Below are positions 45,128 through 51,777 of a stretch of 64,000 bases of DNA, in pieces. The DNA comes from Microbacterium luticocti DSM 19459 (GTDB lineage Bacteria > Actinomycetota > Actinomycetes > Actinomycetales > Microbacteriaceae). Each line of letters opens with the position of its first letter. Within the stretch, counting starts at the first letter, position 1. The position numbers and the translations under genes are program-made. The notes under the pieces were generated by a model. That model searched no databases. It was not told the origin of the DNA and worked only from the letters and a program-made list of their open reading frames with translations. Where the stretch lies: positions 46,125 through 110,124 of the forward strand of contig NZ_KE383823.1 of the NCBI RefSeq assembly GCF_000422405.1. The letters are read 5' to 3'.

Positions 45128-46350
45128 GCCTCTCCTTCGGGAGTGTCCGGCCTGCGACCGGGGGCGGGGCGCGGCATCGTCGGCACGCGGGTTGCGACGG
45201 GGCGGGATGCCGCAGCCTGCCCGGCGGTGGCATCCGAGGTCTTCTCATTCTTGCGGACGGGCCCGGCGATCGCGCTGCCCAGGGCCGTGAGAACGAACAG
45301 CAGCAAGGCGATGACCCCCAGCACCCCGCCGATCTGCCAGCCGGCCGGCACAGCCAGCCCGTCGCCGACCCACAGTCGCACCACGAGGCTCAGCTGCAGA
45401 AGTGCCGCCGGCACCCAGAACGCCGGCCGGTACGGCAGGGTGATGTGCAGCACGGCGGGCAGGATGGTGGTGGCGTGCGCCATGATCATCGAGATGGTGT
45501 AGCCGAGGAACACCGCATGCACGACGGTGTCGTACACCGGCTGCGCGTCGGGCGCGCCGAACAGGAGCGCGGCGGCGGCCACGCCCAGCCACACGTACCC
45601 GGCGAGGATGCACGCGGCCATGTACCGGGTGGCGCCGGTGGCCTTGATCGTGTGGCGGGCGACATCGTGGCCGATGAGCCAGGCCACCAGGGCGAGCAGG
45701 GCGACGCCGAGGGCGATGGCCCCGGCATCCGGCGCCACCAGCCCGATCGTCAGTGCGGCCGTCACCGTCCAGGCGTGCACCAGCAGGCGGGGCCCGGCGT
45801 TCGGGCCCATGGTGATGCGGGCCAGTTCGACGCGCTCGGCGGCGATGGTGAGCACGACGAACCCGATCAGCCACGGCAGCACGCGGTCCATGCCGGCGCC
45901 GGCCAGCCACAGCAGTGACCCGGTCAGGGCGAGCCCGGCGCCGAGCAGTTGGGTCAGCAGCGCGGCGTCGTACTGGCGGCGCCACAGCGGCACGTACAGC
46001 GCGACGAATGCGGCGGCCCCGGCCGCGAGCACCGCTTTGGCGACGACCAGCGGCACGGCGTCGGCCAGCAGTGCGATGCCGCCCAGGCCGAGCAGCGCGG
46101 GGGCGACGAACCCGTACCAGCGGGCCAGTGCGGTGGCACGTTCCAGCGCGATCAGGGTGCCGACGAAGCCGAGCACCATCAGCATGCCATGCACGTCGGG
46201 CAGCCGCGCGGCCGAGACCGGGGCCGGCACACCCAGCAGCAGCAGGGCGGCGTCGAGCCCGGCCAGCAACGACAGGCCGGCGGGCAGGATCCAGATCAGG
46301 CGCCAACTCGGGCCGCGGCGGCGTGAGCCGGTGGTGGTGCGGGCGCTCAC
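45124..46350 (-). CDS. Polytopic membrane protein, NnrS-like
   Basis: A 408-residue protein with about 11-12 transmembrane helices and conserved membrane His: LPDVHGMLMVLGFVGTLIALER, LIGHDVARHTIKATGATRY and VVHAVFLGYTISMIMAHATTILP. NnrS proteins carry haem and copper and protect cells during denitrification. Similarity is by pattern and not certain. The gene is co-translated (4-base overlaps) with an upstream regulator and the downstream nirK, so a role in nitrite/NO metabolism or maturation of NirK is likely. The C terminus is a Pro/Arg-rich tail. Confidence 0.75.
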   Translation of the reverse strand: MSARTTTGSRRRGPSWRLIWILPAGLSLLAGLDAALLLLGVPAPVSAARLPDVHGMLMVLGFVGTLIALERATALARWYGFVAPALLGLGGIALLADAVPLVVAKAVLAAGAAAFVALYVPLWRRQYDAALLTQLLGAGLALTGSLLWLAGAGMDRVLPWLIGFVVLTIAAERVELARITMGPNAGPRLLVHAWTVTAALTIGLVAPDAGAIALGVALLALVAWLIGHDVARHTIKATGATRYMAACILAGYVWLGVAAAALLFGAPDAQPVYDTVVHAVFLGYTISMIMAHATTILPAVLHITLPYRPAFWVPAALLQLSLVVRLWVGDGLAVPAGWQIGGVLGVIALLLFVLTALGSAIAGPVRKNEKTSDATAGQAAASRPVATRVPTMPRPAPGRRPDTPEGEA

Positions 46351-47039
46351 TGCGCCGCCTGCAGGTGCAGGGTGCACTCGCCGGGGGCGCTGAACGGGAT
46401 GAGCCGGCTGCGGGCCGACGATCCGCGGGCCTGCAGGATGCCGTCGATCATGCCCTGATGTACGGCGCAGACGATGTCGGGATACCGGGTGGCGGCCTCG
46501 ATCAGCGGGCAACGCCGCAGCACCACGGTCTGCCCGGTGTCGGTGGGGGCGAAGCCCTGTTCGCGCATCACGTCGACGACGACCTCGCGGGGGGCCGCGA
46601 GCCGGTCGGCGGCGTGGGTCGCGGCGATCTGCGCCCCCCAGGCGCGGCCGGCGTCACGCGCCTGGGCGACCGGATCGGTGCTGGTGCGGGCGAGGGTGGC
46701 GGCCAGGGCCGCGGCCAGGCCGATGTACGGGTTGGCCGGTTCCGGCGTGACCGCCGTCCACAGCCAGGCGGGCCGGCCGCGGCCGGTGGAGTTCTCGCGC
46801 TCGCGGCGCACGTATCCGTCGGCGTAGAGCTGTTCGAGATGACCGCGCACGGTGTTCTCGTGCAGGCCGGATGCCGCCGTCAGCGCGGCCGTCGAGACCG
46901 CGGATCCCTGCGCCTCGACCATGCGCAACAGCATCTCGCGGGTCGGCGAGTGCCGGCGGCCGCTGGCGGCCACCCGCCGGGCGTCGGTGCGCCGGGGATC
47001 CGGCGCCGCGCCGCGGGTCGGGCCTTCGCGATTTTCCAC
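46347..47039 (-). CDS. Winged-helix regulator with C-terminal Cys cluster, likely NO or redox sensor
   Basis: A 230-residue protein. The N-terminal winged HTH (REMLLRMVEAQGSAVSTAALTAASGLHENTVRGHLEQLYADGYVRRE, about 34-79) is followed by a C-terminal domain with Cys177 (LRRCPLIEAATRYPDIVC), Cys191 (IVCAVHQG) and Cys222 (GECTLHL). This pattern resembles SufR-type iron-sulfur repressors, with only three Cys plus His194. The start is GTG at 47039 with no good ribosome-binding site. It is first in an operon with the NnrS-like and nirK genes, which it probably controls. Confidence 0.8.
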   Translation of the reverse strand: MENREGPTRGAAPDPRRTDARRVAASGRRHSPTREMLLRMVEAQGSAVSTAALTAASGLHENTVRGHLEQLYADGYVRRERENSTGRGRPAWLWTAVTPEPANPYIGLAAALAATLARTSTDPVAQARDAGRAWGAQIAATHAADRLAAPREVVVDVMREQGFAPTDTGQTVVLRRCPLIEAATRYPDIVCAVHQGMIDGILQARGSSARSRLIPFSAPGECTLHLQAAQ

Positions 47040-47046
47040 GGGATCC

Positions 47047-47059
47047 AGTGTAATAAACT
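47047..47059. promoter_or_regulatory. AT-rich near-palindrome upstream of the nirK regulator
   Basis: AGTGTAATAAACT has matching ends (AGT/ACT) and an AT-rich core, unusual here. It lies 7 bases before the regulator start and 66 bases before the divergent DUF2249 gene. It could be the regulator's operator or the -10 region of its own promoter. Confidence 0.4.
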
Positions 47060-47125
47060 CGGAGCGGGCATACGAGCATCCCTCACCGGATCTTTCAGAC
47101 CCCTTCTCAGACAGGAGCTGCCGCC

Positions 47126-47440
47126 ATGGCGAACATCGAGATCCATCACTCGCGCGACGAGGCCGTCGATCAGAACCCGACCGCGGGCTGCACCTGCGGC
47201 GAAGTCGACGAAGACCTGCCCGAGATGGACGTGCAGACCATCCCCCACGCCATCCGGCACGCGGCGATCTTCGGTGCGATCGACGCGCTGCGGCCCGGCG
47301 CGGCGCTGATCATCTCGGCCACGCACAACCCGATCCCGCTGCTGAGCCAGCTCGAAGCGCGCTACGGCGACGCGTTCCACACCGCGTACCTCGACAACGG
47401 GCCGGAGCGCTGGCGCATCCTGATCCGTCGCACCGCCTGA
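47126..47440 (+). CDS. DUF2249-domain protein
   Basis: A 104-residue protein. The DUF2249 core is clear: EMDVQTIPHAIRHAAIFGAIDALRPGAALIISATHNPIPLLSQLEARYGDAF. A Cys pair (GCTCGE, 21-26) precedes it. DUF2249 proteins are often encoded beside nitrite- and NO-handling genes, and this one diverges from the nirK operon. The biochemical role is not established. Its stop lies within a hairpin. Confidence 0.85.
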   Translation: MANIEIHHSRDEAVDQNPTAGCTCGEVDEDLPEMDVQTIPHAIRHAAIFGAIDALRPGAALIISATHNPIPLLSQLEARYGDAFHTAYLDNGPERWRILIRRTA

Positions 47441-47449
47441 GGCGCGACG
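47426..47449 (+). terminator. Hairpin spanning the DUF2249 stop codon
   Basis: CGTCGC (47426-47431) pairs with GCGACG (47444-47449) and GCC with GGC, with a bulge ACC and the stop TGA as the loop. Confidence 0.5.
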
Positions 47450-47496
47450 CCGCCGGGCGCGGCATGTGACTCTCGGACTCGCCGGGTGTGTCCCGC

Positions 47497-47645
47497 AAGC
47501 CGCATATTGTGGGACACATCCGGCGGCCATGTCCCAGAAGATGCGGGTTCCGGCCCCGGGGACCTCGCAGGTTCTGAGCCACGGTCTGAGGCCATGTCCC
47601 AGAAAGTGCGGGTTCCGGCCTTGATAGGTCGCAGGTTCTGAGACA
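47497..47645. repeat. Alternating five-copy array of a 20-base motif
   Basis: Copies of TGTCYCAGAAnnTGCGRSYT lie at 47497-47516 (minus), 47530-47549 (plus), 47562-47581 (minus), 47595-47614 (plus) and 47626-47645 (minus). Centre spacings are 33, 32, 33 and 31 bases. Examples are TGTCCCAGAAGATGCGGGTT and TGTCTCAGAACCTGCGACCT. Adjacent opposite copies can pair as hairpins, and plus-plus units form 63-65-base direct repeats. Confidence 0.85.
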
Positions 47646-47768
47646 CATCTGAGGCCACGAAGCGAGACACGCCTGAGACCCACCGAACGGCGCGGGCGCC
47701 CGGTCCCCCCTCTGGGCGTCCGCGCGCATGTGTTCCAGACCGGTCGCGGCGCACCGCAGCACGGTTCA

Positions 47769-47970
47769 CTGCGACCGCAGCACGGCTCACTGCGACCGCC
47801 TGCACCAGACGGCTCGCTGCAAGCGCGTACACCAGCTCGCTGCGACGCCTACACCAGAAGGCTCCCTGCGGCCGCCTGCACCAGAAGGGGTGACATCCGC
47901 AGACACCAGAAGGCGCGACATCCGCATTACACGCCGACATCCGCAGACACCAGAAGGGGCGACATCCGCA
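47769..47970 (+). repeat. Degenerate 21-27-base tandem array
   Basis: About ten units beginning CTGCGACCGC or, later, ACATCCGCAG follow one another. The first two are 21 bases and nearly identical (CTGCGACCGCAGCACGG). Later units contain CACCAGAAGG then (G/C)CG-ACATCCGCA, which relates them to the CAGAA motif family upstream. Confidence 0.75.
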
Positions 47971-47998
47971 GATGCCGCCCCTTGTGAGGGGATGTCGC
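47959..47998 (-). terminator. Probable hpf terminator
   Basis: Reading leftward from hpf, ATGTCGC (47992-47998) pairs with GCGACAT (47959-47965), and AGGGG (47987-47991) pairs with CCCCT (47978-47982) around TGTG, with a one-sided bulge. It begins 8 bases after the hpf stop. Confidence 0.55.
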
Positions 47999-48006
47999 AG
48001 CCCGGG

Positions 48007-48672
48007 CTACGAGACCAGCTCGGCGCTCGGCGGTGCCTGGGTCGTCAGCGAGATGACACCGTAGTCCCAGCCCTTGCGGCGGTACACCACCGACGGGTGG
48101 TCGGTGCTCGCGTCGATGAACAGGAAGAAGTCGTGCCCGACCAGTTCCATGCGGTCGACGGCGTCTTCGACGGTCATCCACTCGGGCTCGAACCGCTTCG
48201 TGCGGATGACCACGGGGGTGTACGCCTCGTCGTCGCCGTCGGACGGGAGCACGGGGATCTCGCCGGTGGCCACCGCGCGCAGCACGTCGGCCGACGCCGG
48301 CTGCAGGTCGACACCGCGCAGCGCGCCGGTGCCCTTGTCGAGCTTGGCGCCGCGCGGGTGGCGGCGCGCGTCGACGCGCTTCTCCTTGGCCCGCCGCACC
48401 TGCTCGGTCAGCTTGTCGACGGCCAGGTCGAGGGCGGTGAACTTGTCACCGTCGACCGCCTCGGCCCGCACGATCGGCAGGCCCTTGCCCGTCAGGGTCA
48501 GTTCGACGGTCGAGTCCTCCATGCGCCCGTTGTGGTACGCCCGGTGGGTCACCTTGACGTCGAGGCTCTGGGCTCGCGGGGCGAGACCGGCGATACGGGC
48601 CGCCTTCTCGTCGACGACGCTGCGGAATCGATCGGAGACGCTGACACCCACGCCGACGATGCTGGTTTCCAT
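48007..48672 (-). CDS. hpf: Long-form ribosome hibernation promoting factor
   Basis: Dimerises 70S ribosomes into inactive 100S particles in stationary phase. It has 221 residues: N-terminal S30AE domain (1-110; VSVSDRFRSVVDEKAARI, VELTLTGKGLPIVRAEA, YNGRM-like YHNGRMEDS), linker, and the C-terminal dimerisation domain (about 160-215; PVVIRTKRFEPEWMTVEDAVDRMELVGHDFFLF). A perfect AAGGAGG lies 6 bases before the ATG, the best ribosome-binding site in the region. It is monocistronic with a hairpin terminator. Its neighbours comF, lpqB and mtrBA are as in mycobacteria. Confidence 0.95.
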   Translation of the reverse strand: METSIVGVGVSVSDRFRSVVDEKAARIAGLAPRAQSLDVKVTHRAYHNGRMEDSTVELTLTGKGLPIVRAEAVDGDKFTALDLAVDKLTEQVRRAKEKRVDARRHPRGAKLDKGTGALRGVDLQPASADVLRAVATGEIPVLPSDGDDEAYTPVVIRTKRFEPEWMTVEDAVDRMELVGHDFFLFIDASTDHPSVVYRRKGWDYGVISLTTQAPPSAELVS

Positions 48673-49208
48673 CCCTGACCTCCTTGTTCCGGTCCCCCCG
48701 GCCAAGGGGTGGACCTCGGCTTACTTGTCCCCCACCGTAGTCGGCACACCCCCGGCTGTCACCCTCCATCGGCCGGTGATTTCCCGCCCGTGCGCACACA
48801 AGCCCCCGTGTGTTCACCCAGGGCCCACTGAAAGGGCGACGGATGCCACGTGCCGCGCGGTCGGCGCGACCAGAGGACCGCCGTAGCCGAGCCCGGGCAG
48901 GCCGGTCCCGGGCTCCGACCCGATCGCGGATACGGCACGGGAGCGTGGTCGAGCACGGCACGGGAGCGTGGTCGAGCACGGCACGGGAGCGTGGTCGAGC
49001 ACTCCGCACCGGTCATCCGAACTGCGATCGGCGCGCGCCCCGACCCAGCGGCCGAACGGTCGCCGGATCCGCGGCGACGACACTGCGCGCAGCGACGGGC
49101 TGCGGCACGGCAGCGTGGTCGAGCACGGCACGAGAGCGTGGTCCGCACGGGTGCCATGCCGTGCCGGTCGGAGGTGAGTACGTCCCTCACCGCGCACGTG
49201 CATGTTCC
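48673..49208. other. Upstream region of hpf with tandem repeats
   Basis: A 536-base non-coding region between hpf and the end of comF. It holds the hpf promoter, not identified precisely, and a 23-base tandem array (48935-49143). Confidence 0.65.
48935..49143 (+). repeat. 23-base tandem array, five copies in two blocks
   Basis: GCACGGGAGCGTGGTCGAGC followed by ACG is repeated at 48935, 48958 and 48981, and near copies lie at 49105 and 49128. The unit contains GTGGTCGAGCAC and partial self-complementarity. About 100 bases of unique sequence separate the blocks. Confidence 0.88.
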
Positions 49209-49217
49209 TCACCGCGC
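49182..49217. repeat. Duplicated comF 3' end
   Basis: GTCCCTCACCGCGC (49182-49195) and GTTCCTCACCGCGC (49204-49217) are 22 bases apart with one mismatch. The right copy spans the comF stop (49209-49211, TGA on the minus strand); the left copy retains TGA. Confidence 0.7.
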
Positions 49218-49958
49218 CGGAAAGCGGCGCGGTGTCGCCGCCACGGTCGCCGCGCCGACCACCTCGACGCCGGCGGCGCGCAGGGCCCGGGCAGCCTCGC
49301 GCAGGGTCGCGCCGGTCGTGGTGACGTCATCGACGATGATGACCGGTCGCCCCCGGATCGCGGCCGTACCGACGGCCGCCATGCTGTGCGCGACGTTGGC
49401 CACACGCTCGTCGCGAGCGAGCGCGCGCTGGTCGGCCACCGCACGCACCGAGCGCAGTGCCCGCACCGGGCTCAGCCCGGCACGCCGGGCGAGGAGTTCG
49501 GCGACCCGATAGCCGCGGCGCCGCATCGCCGCCCGCGTGGTGGGCACCGGAACCGCCACGACCCTCTCCGAGAGCGAGGCCCGGGCAACGCCACCGCGCC
49601 ACCCGTCCGCATCCCCACTCCGCCACCCAGCCGCGGCATCCGCGCCCTGCCAGCGGGAGGCTGCGGATGCCAAGGCCGGCGCGAGCGCGCGGGAAAGGCC
49701 CGTCCGCCCCTCCTGTTTGATCGCACGCAACACCCGCGCGCACACCCCGTCGAACACCAGGCCGCTGCGAACCTCGAGTCCGTCGAACGTCCGGGTGGTC
49801 ACGGCAGGCTGCAGCATCCCGCGACACGTCTCGCACAGCGACACGTCGAGCGCCCCGCATCCGGCGCAGGCCACGGGGAACACCAACGCGAGCGCCTCAG
49901 CGAGCGCCGCACGCACCGGCGCGGGCAGCATCGCGGTGGCTTCGGCGACGACATCCAT
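49209..49958 (-). CDS. comF: ComF family phosphoribosyltransferase-like protein
   Basis: A 249-residue protein with an N-terminal zinc ribbon (Cys31, Cys34, Cys42, Cys45 in CAGCGALDVSLCETC) and a C-terminal phosphoribosyltransferase fold with the PRPP loop VIIVDDVTTTGAT (206-218). In naturally competent bacteria ComF helps take in single-stranded DNA; in Actinobacteria the role is untested. The start at 49958 is the family start. Its last codons with the stop are duplicated 22 bases downstream. Confidence 0.9.
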   Translation of the reverse strand: MDVVAEATAMLPAPVRAALAEALALVFPVACAGCGALDVSLCETCRGMLQPAVTTRTFDGLEVRSGLVFDGVCARVLRAIKQEGRTGLSRALAPALASAASRWQGADAAAGWRSGDADGWRGGVARASLSERVVAVPVPTTRAAMRRRGYRVAELLARRAGLSPVRALRSVRAVADQRALARDERVANVAHSMAAVGTAAIRGRPVIIVDDVTTTGATLREAARALRAAGVEVVGAATVAATPRRFPAR

Positions 49959-50094
49959 GCTCCGATCCTGCCCGGGTGGCACCGCCCCCGGGCACCGCGG
50001 AGCCGGATCGGTGGACAAGCCGGCGGCATGCCCGCATGGGGAGAGAACGGCGCCCGCCCGGGGGCCACGGGAGCGACCCCGCCGCGCGGCGTCC

Positions 50095-51777
50095 TCAGCC
50101 CTGGGGCATGCCCTGCACGGTGCCGAGCACGAGGATGCCGTCCCCGGCCTGCTCCCAGTTCGAGCCGCGCTGCGAGTACAGCGTGCCGTCGCCACCGCGC
50201 AGCCGCACCGTCGTGCCCGACGAACCGGCGATGGTGGTGACCTTGTCGGGCGCCGACGTCGACGTGCTCGGGCCCCCGACCAGCTGCCGGATCTCGACCG
50301 TGGCGCCACCGGATGTCGCGAGCACACCGAGCGCGCTGTCGTCGAGCCACGTCACATCGATGCCGCGCCCGGGCAGCGGCGCCAGCGACACCGCCTCGCC
50401 GAGCGACTTCGGCACCCCGTCGGCATCGCGCACGATGCCGAACACGACCACCTGCGGCTGCCCGCCGACGGTGAGGATCGCCGCCAGCCGGGTGCCGTCG
50501 CGCGAGACCGCGATGGCGGTGACGTGTGACGCGTTCGCGAACGCTCCGCCGGCGACGCTGACCGGGTGCCCCTCGGGGTTGTACGCGCGCAGCCCGTCGG
50601 GCGCGTCGGCGGGCACCGACCACACGAAACCGCGGCTGTCGATGGCCGGGTCCACCAGGTCGGCGCGGCCGTCGAGCGACAGGATCGCCCCCTTCGCGGG
50701 CACCCGCGCCACCGCACCGGAACTGGTACGCACCGCCGCCGCGGAATAGTCCGCGGCCAGGTCGACGGCCACCGGCTCGATGCGGCGCATGGCTTCGGTG
50801 ATGCCGCCGATCGGTTCGATCGTGCCGTCCGACGACAAGAACCCGAAGCCCTTGTCAGTGCCGGCGAGGGCCCGCGCCTCGATACGGGTGGATGCCACGG
50901 CCGCCGTCTCGGCGTTCAACCCGGCGCCGCCGTACGACATCGACACGCCCGTGACGCCGGCGTTCGACAGGCTCCGGGCCAGCTGAGCCTGCATGCGCCC
51001 GAGCGTCGCCGACTCCACCGACAGCACCGGCCCCGACAGCTCCACCTGGGCGACGCCCCCGGTCACCGGCACCGACGGCGTGTCGAGCGAGAGGTTGTCG
51101 GGGAACGCCGAGGTGACGCTCTCGGCCAGCCACGGGCTCGGCTTGCCGTCGACCAGTTGCTGGGTGATGCGGGTGGCGGCGTTGTTGGCGGGGAACCACC
51201 GCACGTCGGGAACCAGATACCGCCAGCCGGGGCTGAAGTACATCAGCGGGTACTGGTGGAACACGCTGGTGAACTGGTCGGCGCCGATCACGATGCCGTC
51301 GGGCGCCTTGGTGATGCGCCACTGGCCGTCGACCTTGTCGAGCGCGAACTGCAACGGTGTGCGCCCGCCCTCGGTCGGCTTGTACGCTCCGGTGCCGTCG
51401 ACGCTGGCACGCTGGGTGACGGTGAGGGTGACCTTGTCGTCGCCGTCGGCGACGTACTCGCGGGCGGCGCGGTCGTCGATCGTGGTGTTCGCGATCGGGT
51501 TCCAGGTGCTGCGGAACGTCGGCGCCAGATACAGCTGGGCGACCGCCCAGTTGCCCTCGGGCCCGATGCCGGCGTCGATGAACCCCTGCACGATCTGTTC
51601 CGGCGAGGCGCCGTCCTGCGGCTTCTGGGCGATGAACGAGAAGTCCGGCGGTGCGGCCGCTCCCGGGGGCAGCCCGGCGAACACGGGTCCGGATGCCGGC
51701 AGTCCCGCGCAGCCGGCCAGCACGACCGCGAGGGCGGCCATGGTGACCGCGGCCGCCGCGCGCAGCATCCGTCTCAT
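50095..51777 (-). CDS. lpqB: Lipoprotein LpqB, accessory to MtrAB
   Basis: A 560-residue exported lipoprotein. The signal peptide MRRMLRAAAAVTMAALAVVLAGC has the lipobox LAGC with Cys23. The GerMN domain (about 180-300) and a C-terminal beta-propeller-like LpqB region follow. In mycobacteria LpqB interacts with the outer part of MtrB and affects cell-wall signalling. The start overlaps the mtrB stop by 4 bases. The order mtrA-mtrB-lpqB is conserved across Actinobacteria. Confidence 0.95.
   Translation of the reverse strand: MRRMLRAAAAVTMAALAVVLAGCAGLPASGPVFAGLPPGAAAPPDFSFIAQKPQDGASPEQIVQGFIDAGIGPEGNWAVAQLYLAPTFRSTWNPIANTTIDDRAAREYVADGDDKVTLTVTQRASVDGTGAYKPTEGGRTPLQFALDKVDGQWRITKAPDGIVIGADQFTSVFHQYPLMYFSPGWRYLVPDVRWFPANNAATRITQQLVDGKPSPWLAESVTSAFPDNLSLDTPSVPVTGGVAQVELSGPVLSVESATLGRMQAQLARSLSNAGVTGVSMSYGGAGLNAETAAVASTRIEARALAGTDKGFGFLSSDGTIEPIGGITEAMRRIEPVAVDLAADYSAAAVRTSSGAVARVPAKGAILSLDGRADLVDPAIDSRGFVWSVPADAPDGLRAYNPEGHPVSVAGGAFANASHVTAIAVSRDGTRLAAILTVGGQPQVVVFGIVRDADGVPKSLGEAVSLAPLPGRGIDVTWLDDSALGVLATSGGATVEIRQLVGGPSTSTSAPDKVTTIAGSSGTTVRLRGGDGTLYSQRGSNWEQAGDGILVLGTVQGMPQG

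Larger units (their letters stand above)
47441..48006. other. Convergent intergenic region, two arrays of repeats
   Basis: A 566-base region between the ends of the DUF2249 gene and hpf. It has no convincing gene. It is filled by a five-copy alternating array (47497-47645), a degenerate tandem array (about 47769-47970) and a probable hpf terminator (47959-47998). Confidence 0.75.

Noticed and set aside
47497..47645. Regularly spaced repeats resembling a short CRISPR array
   Set aside because: The copies alternate in orientation, spacers are only 12-13 bases, and no cas gene is near.
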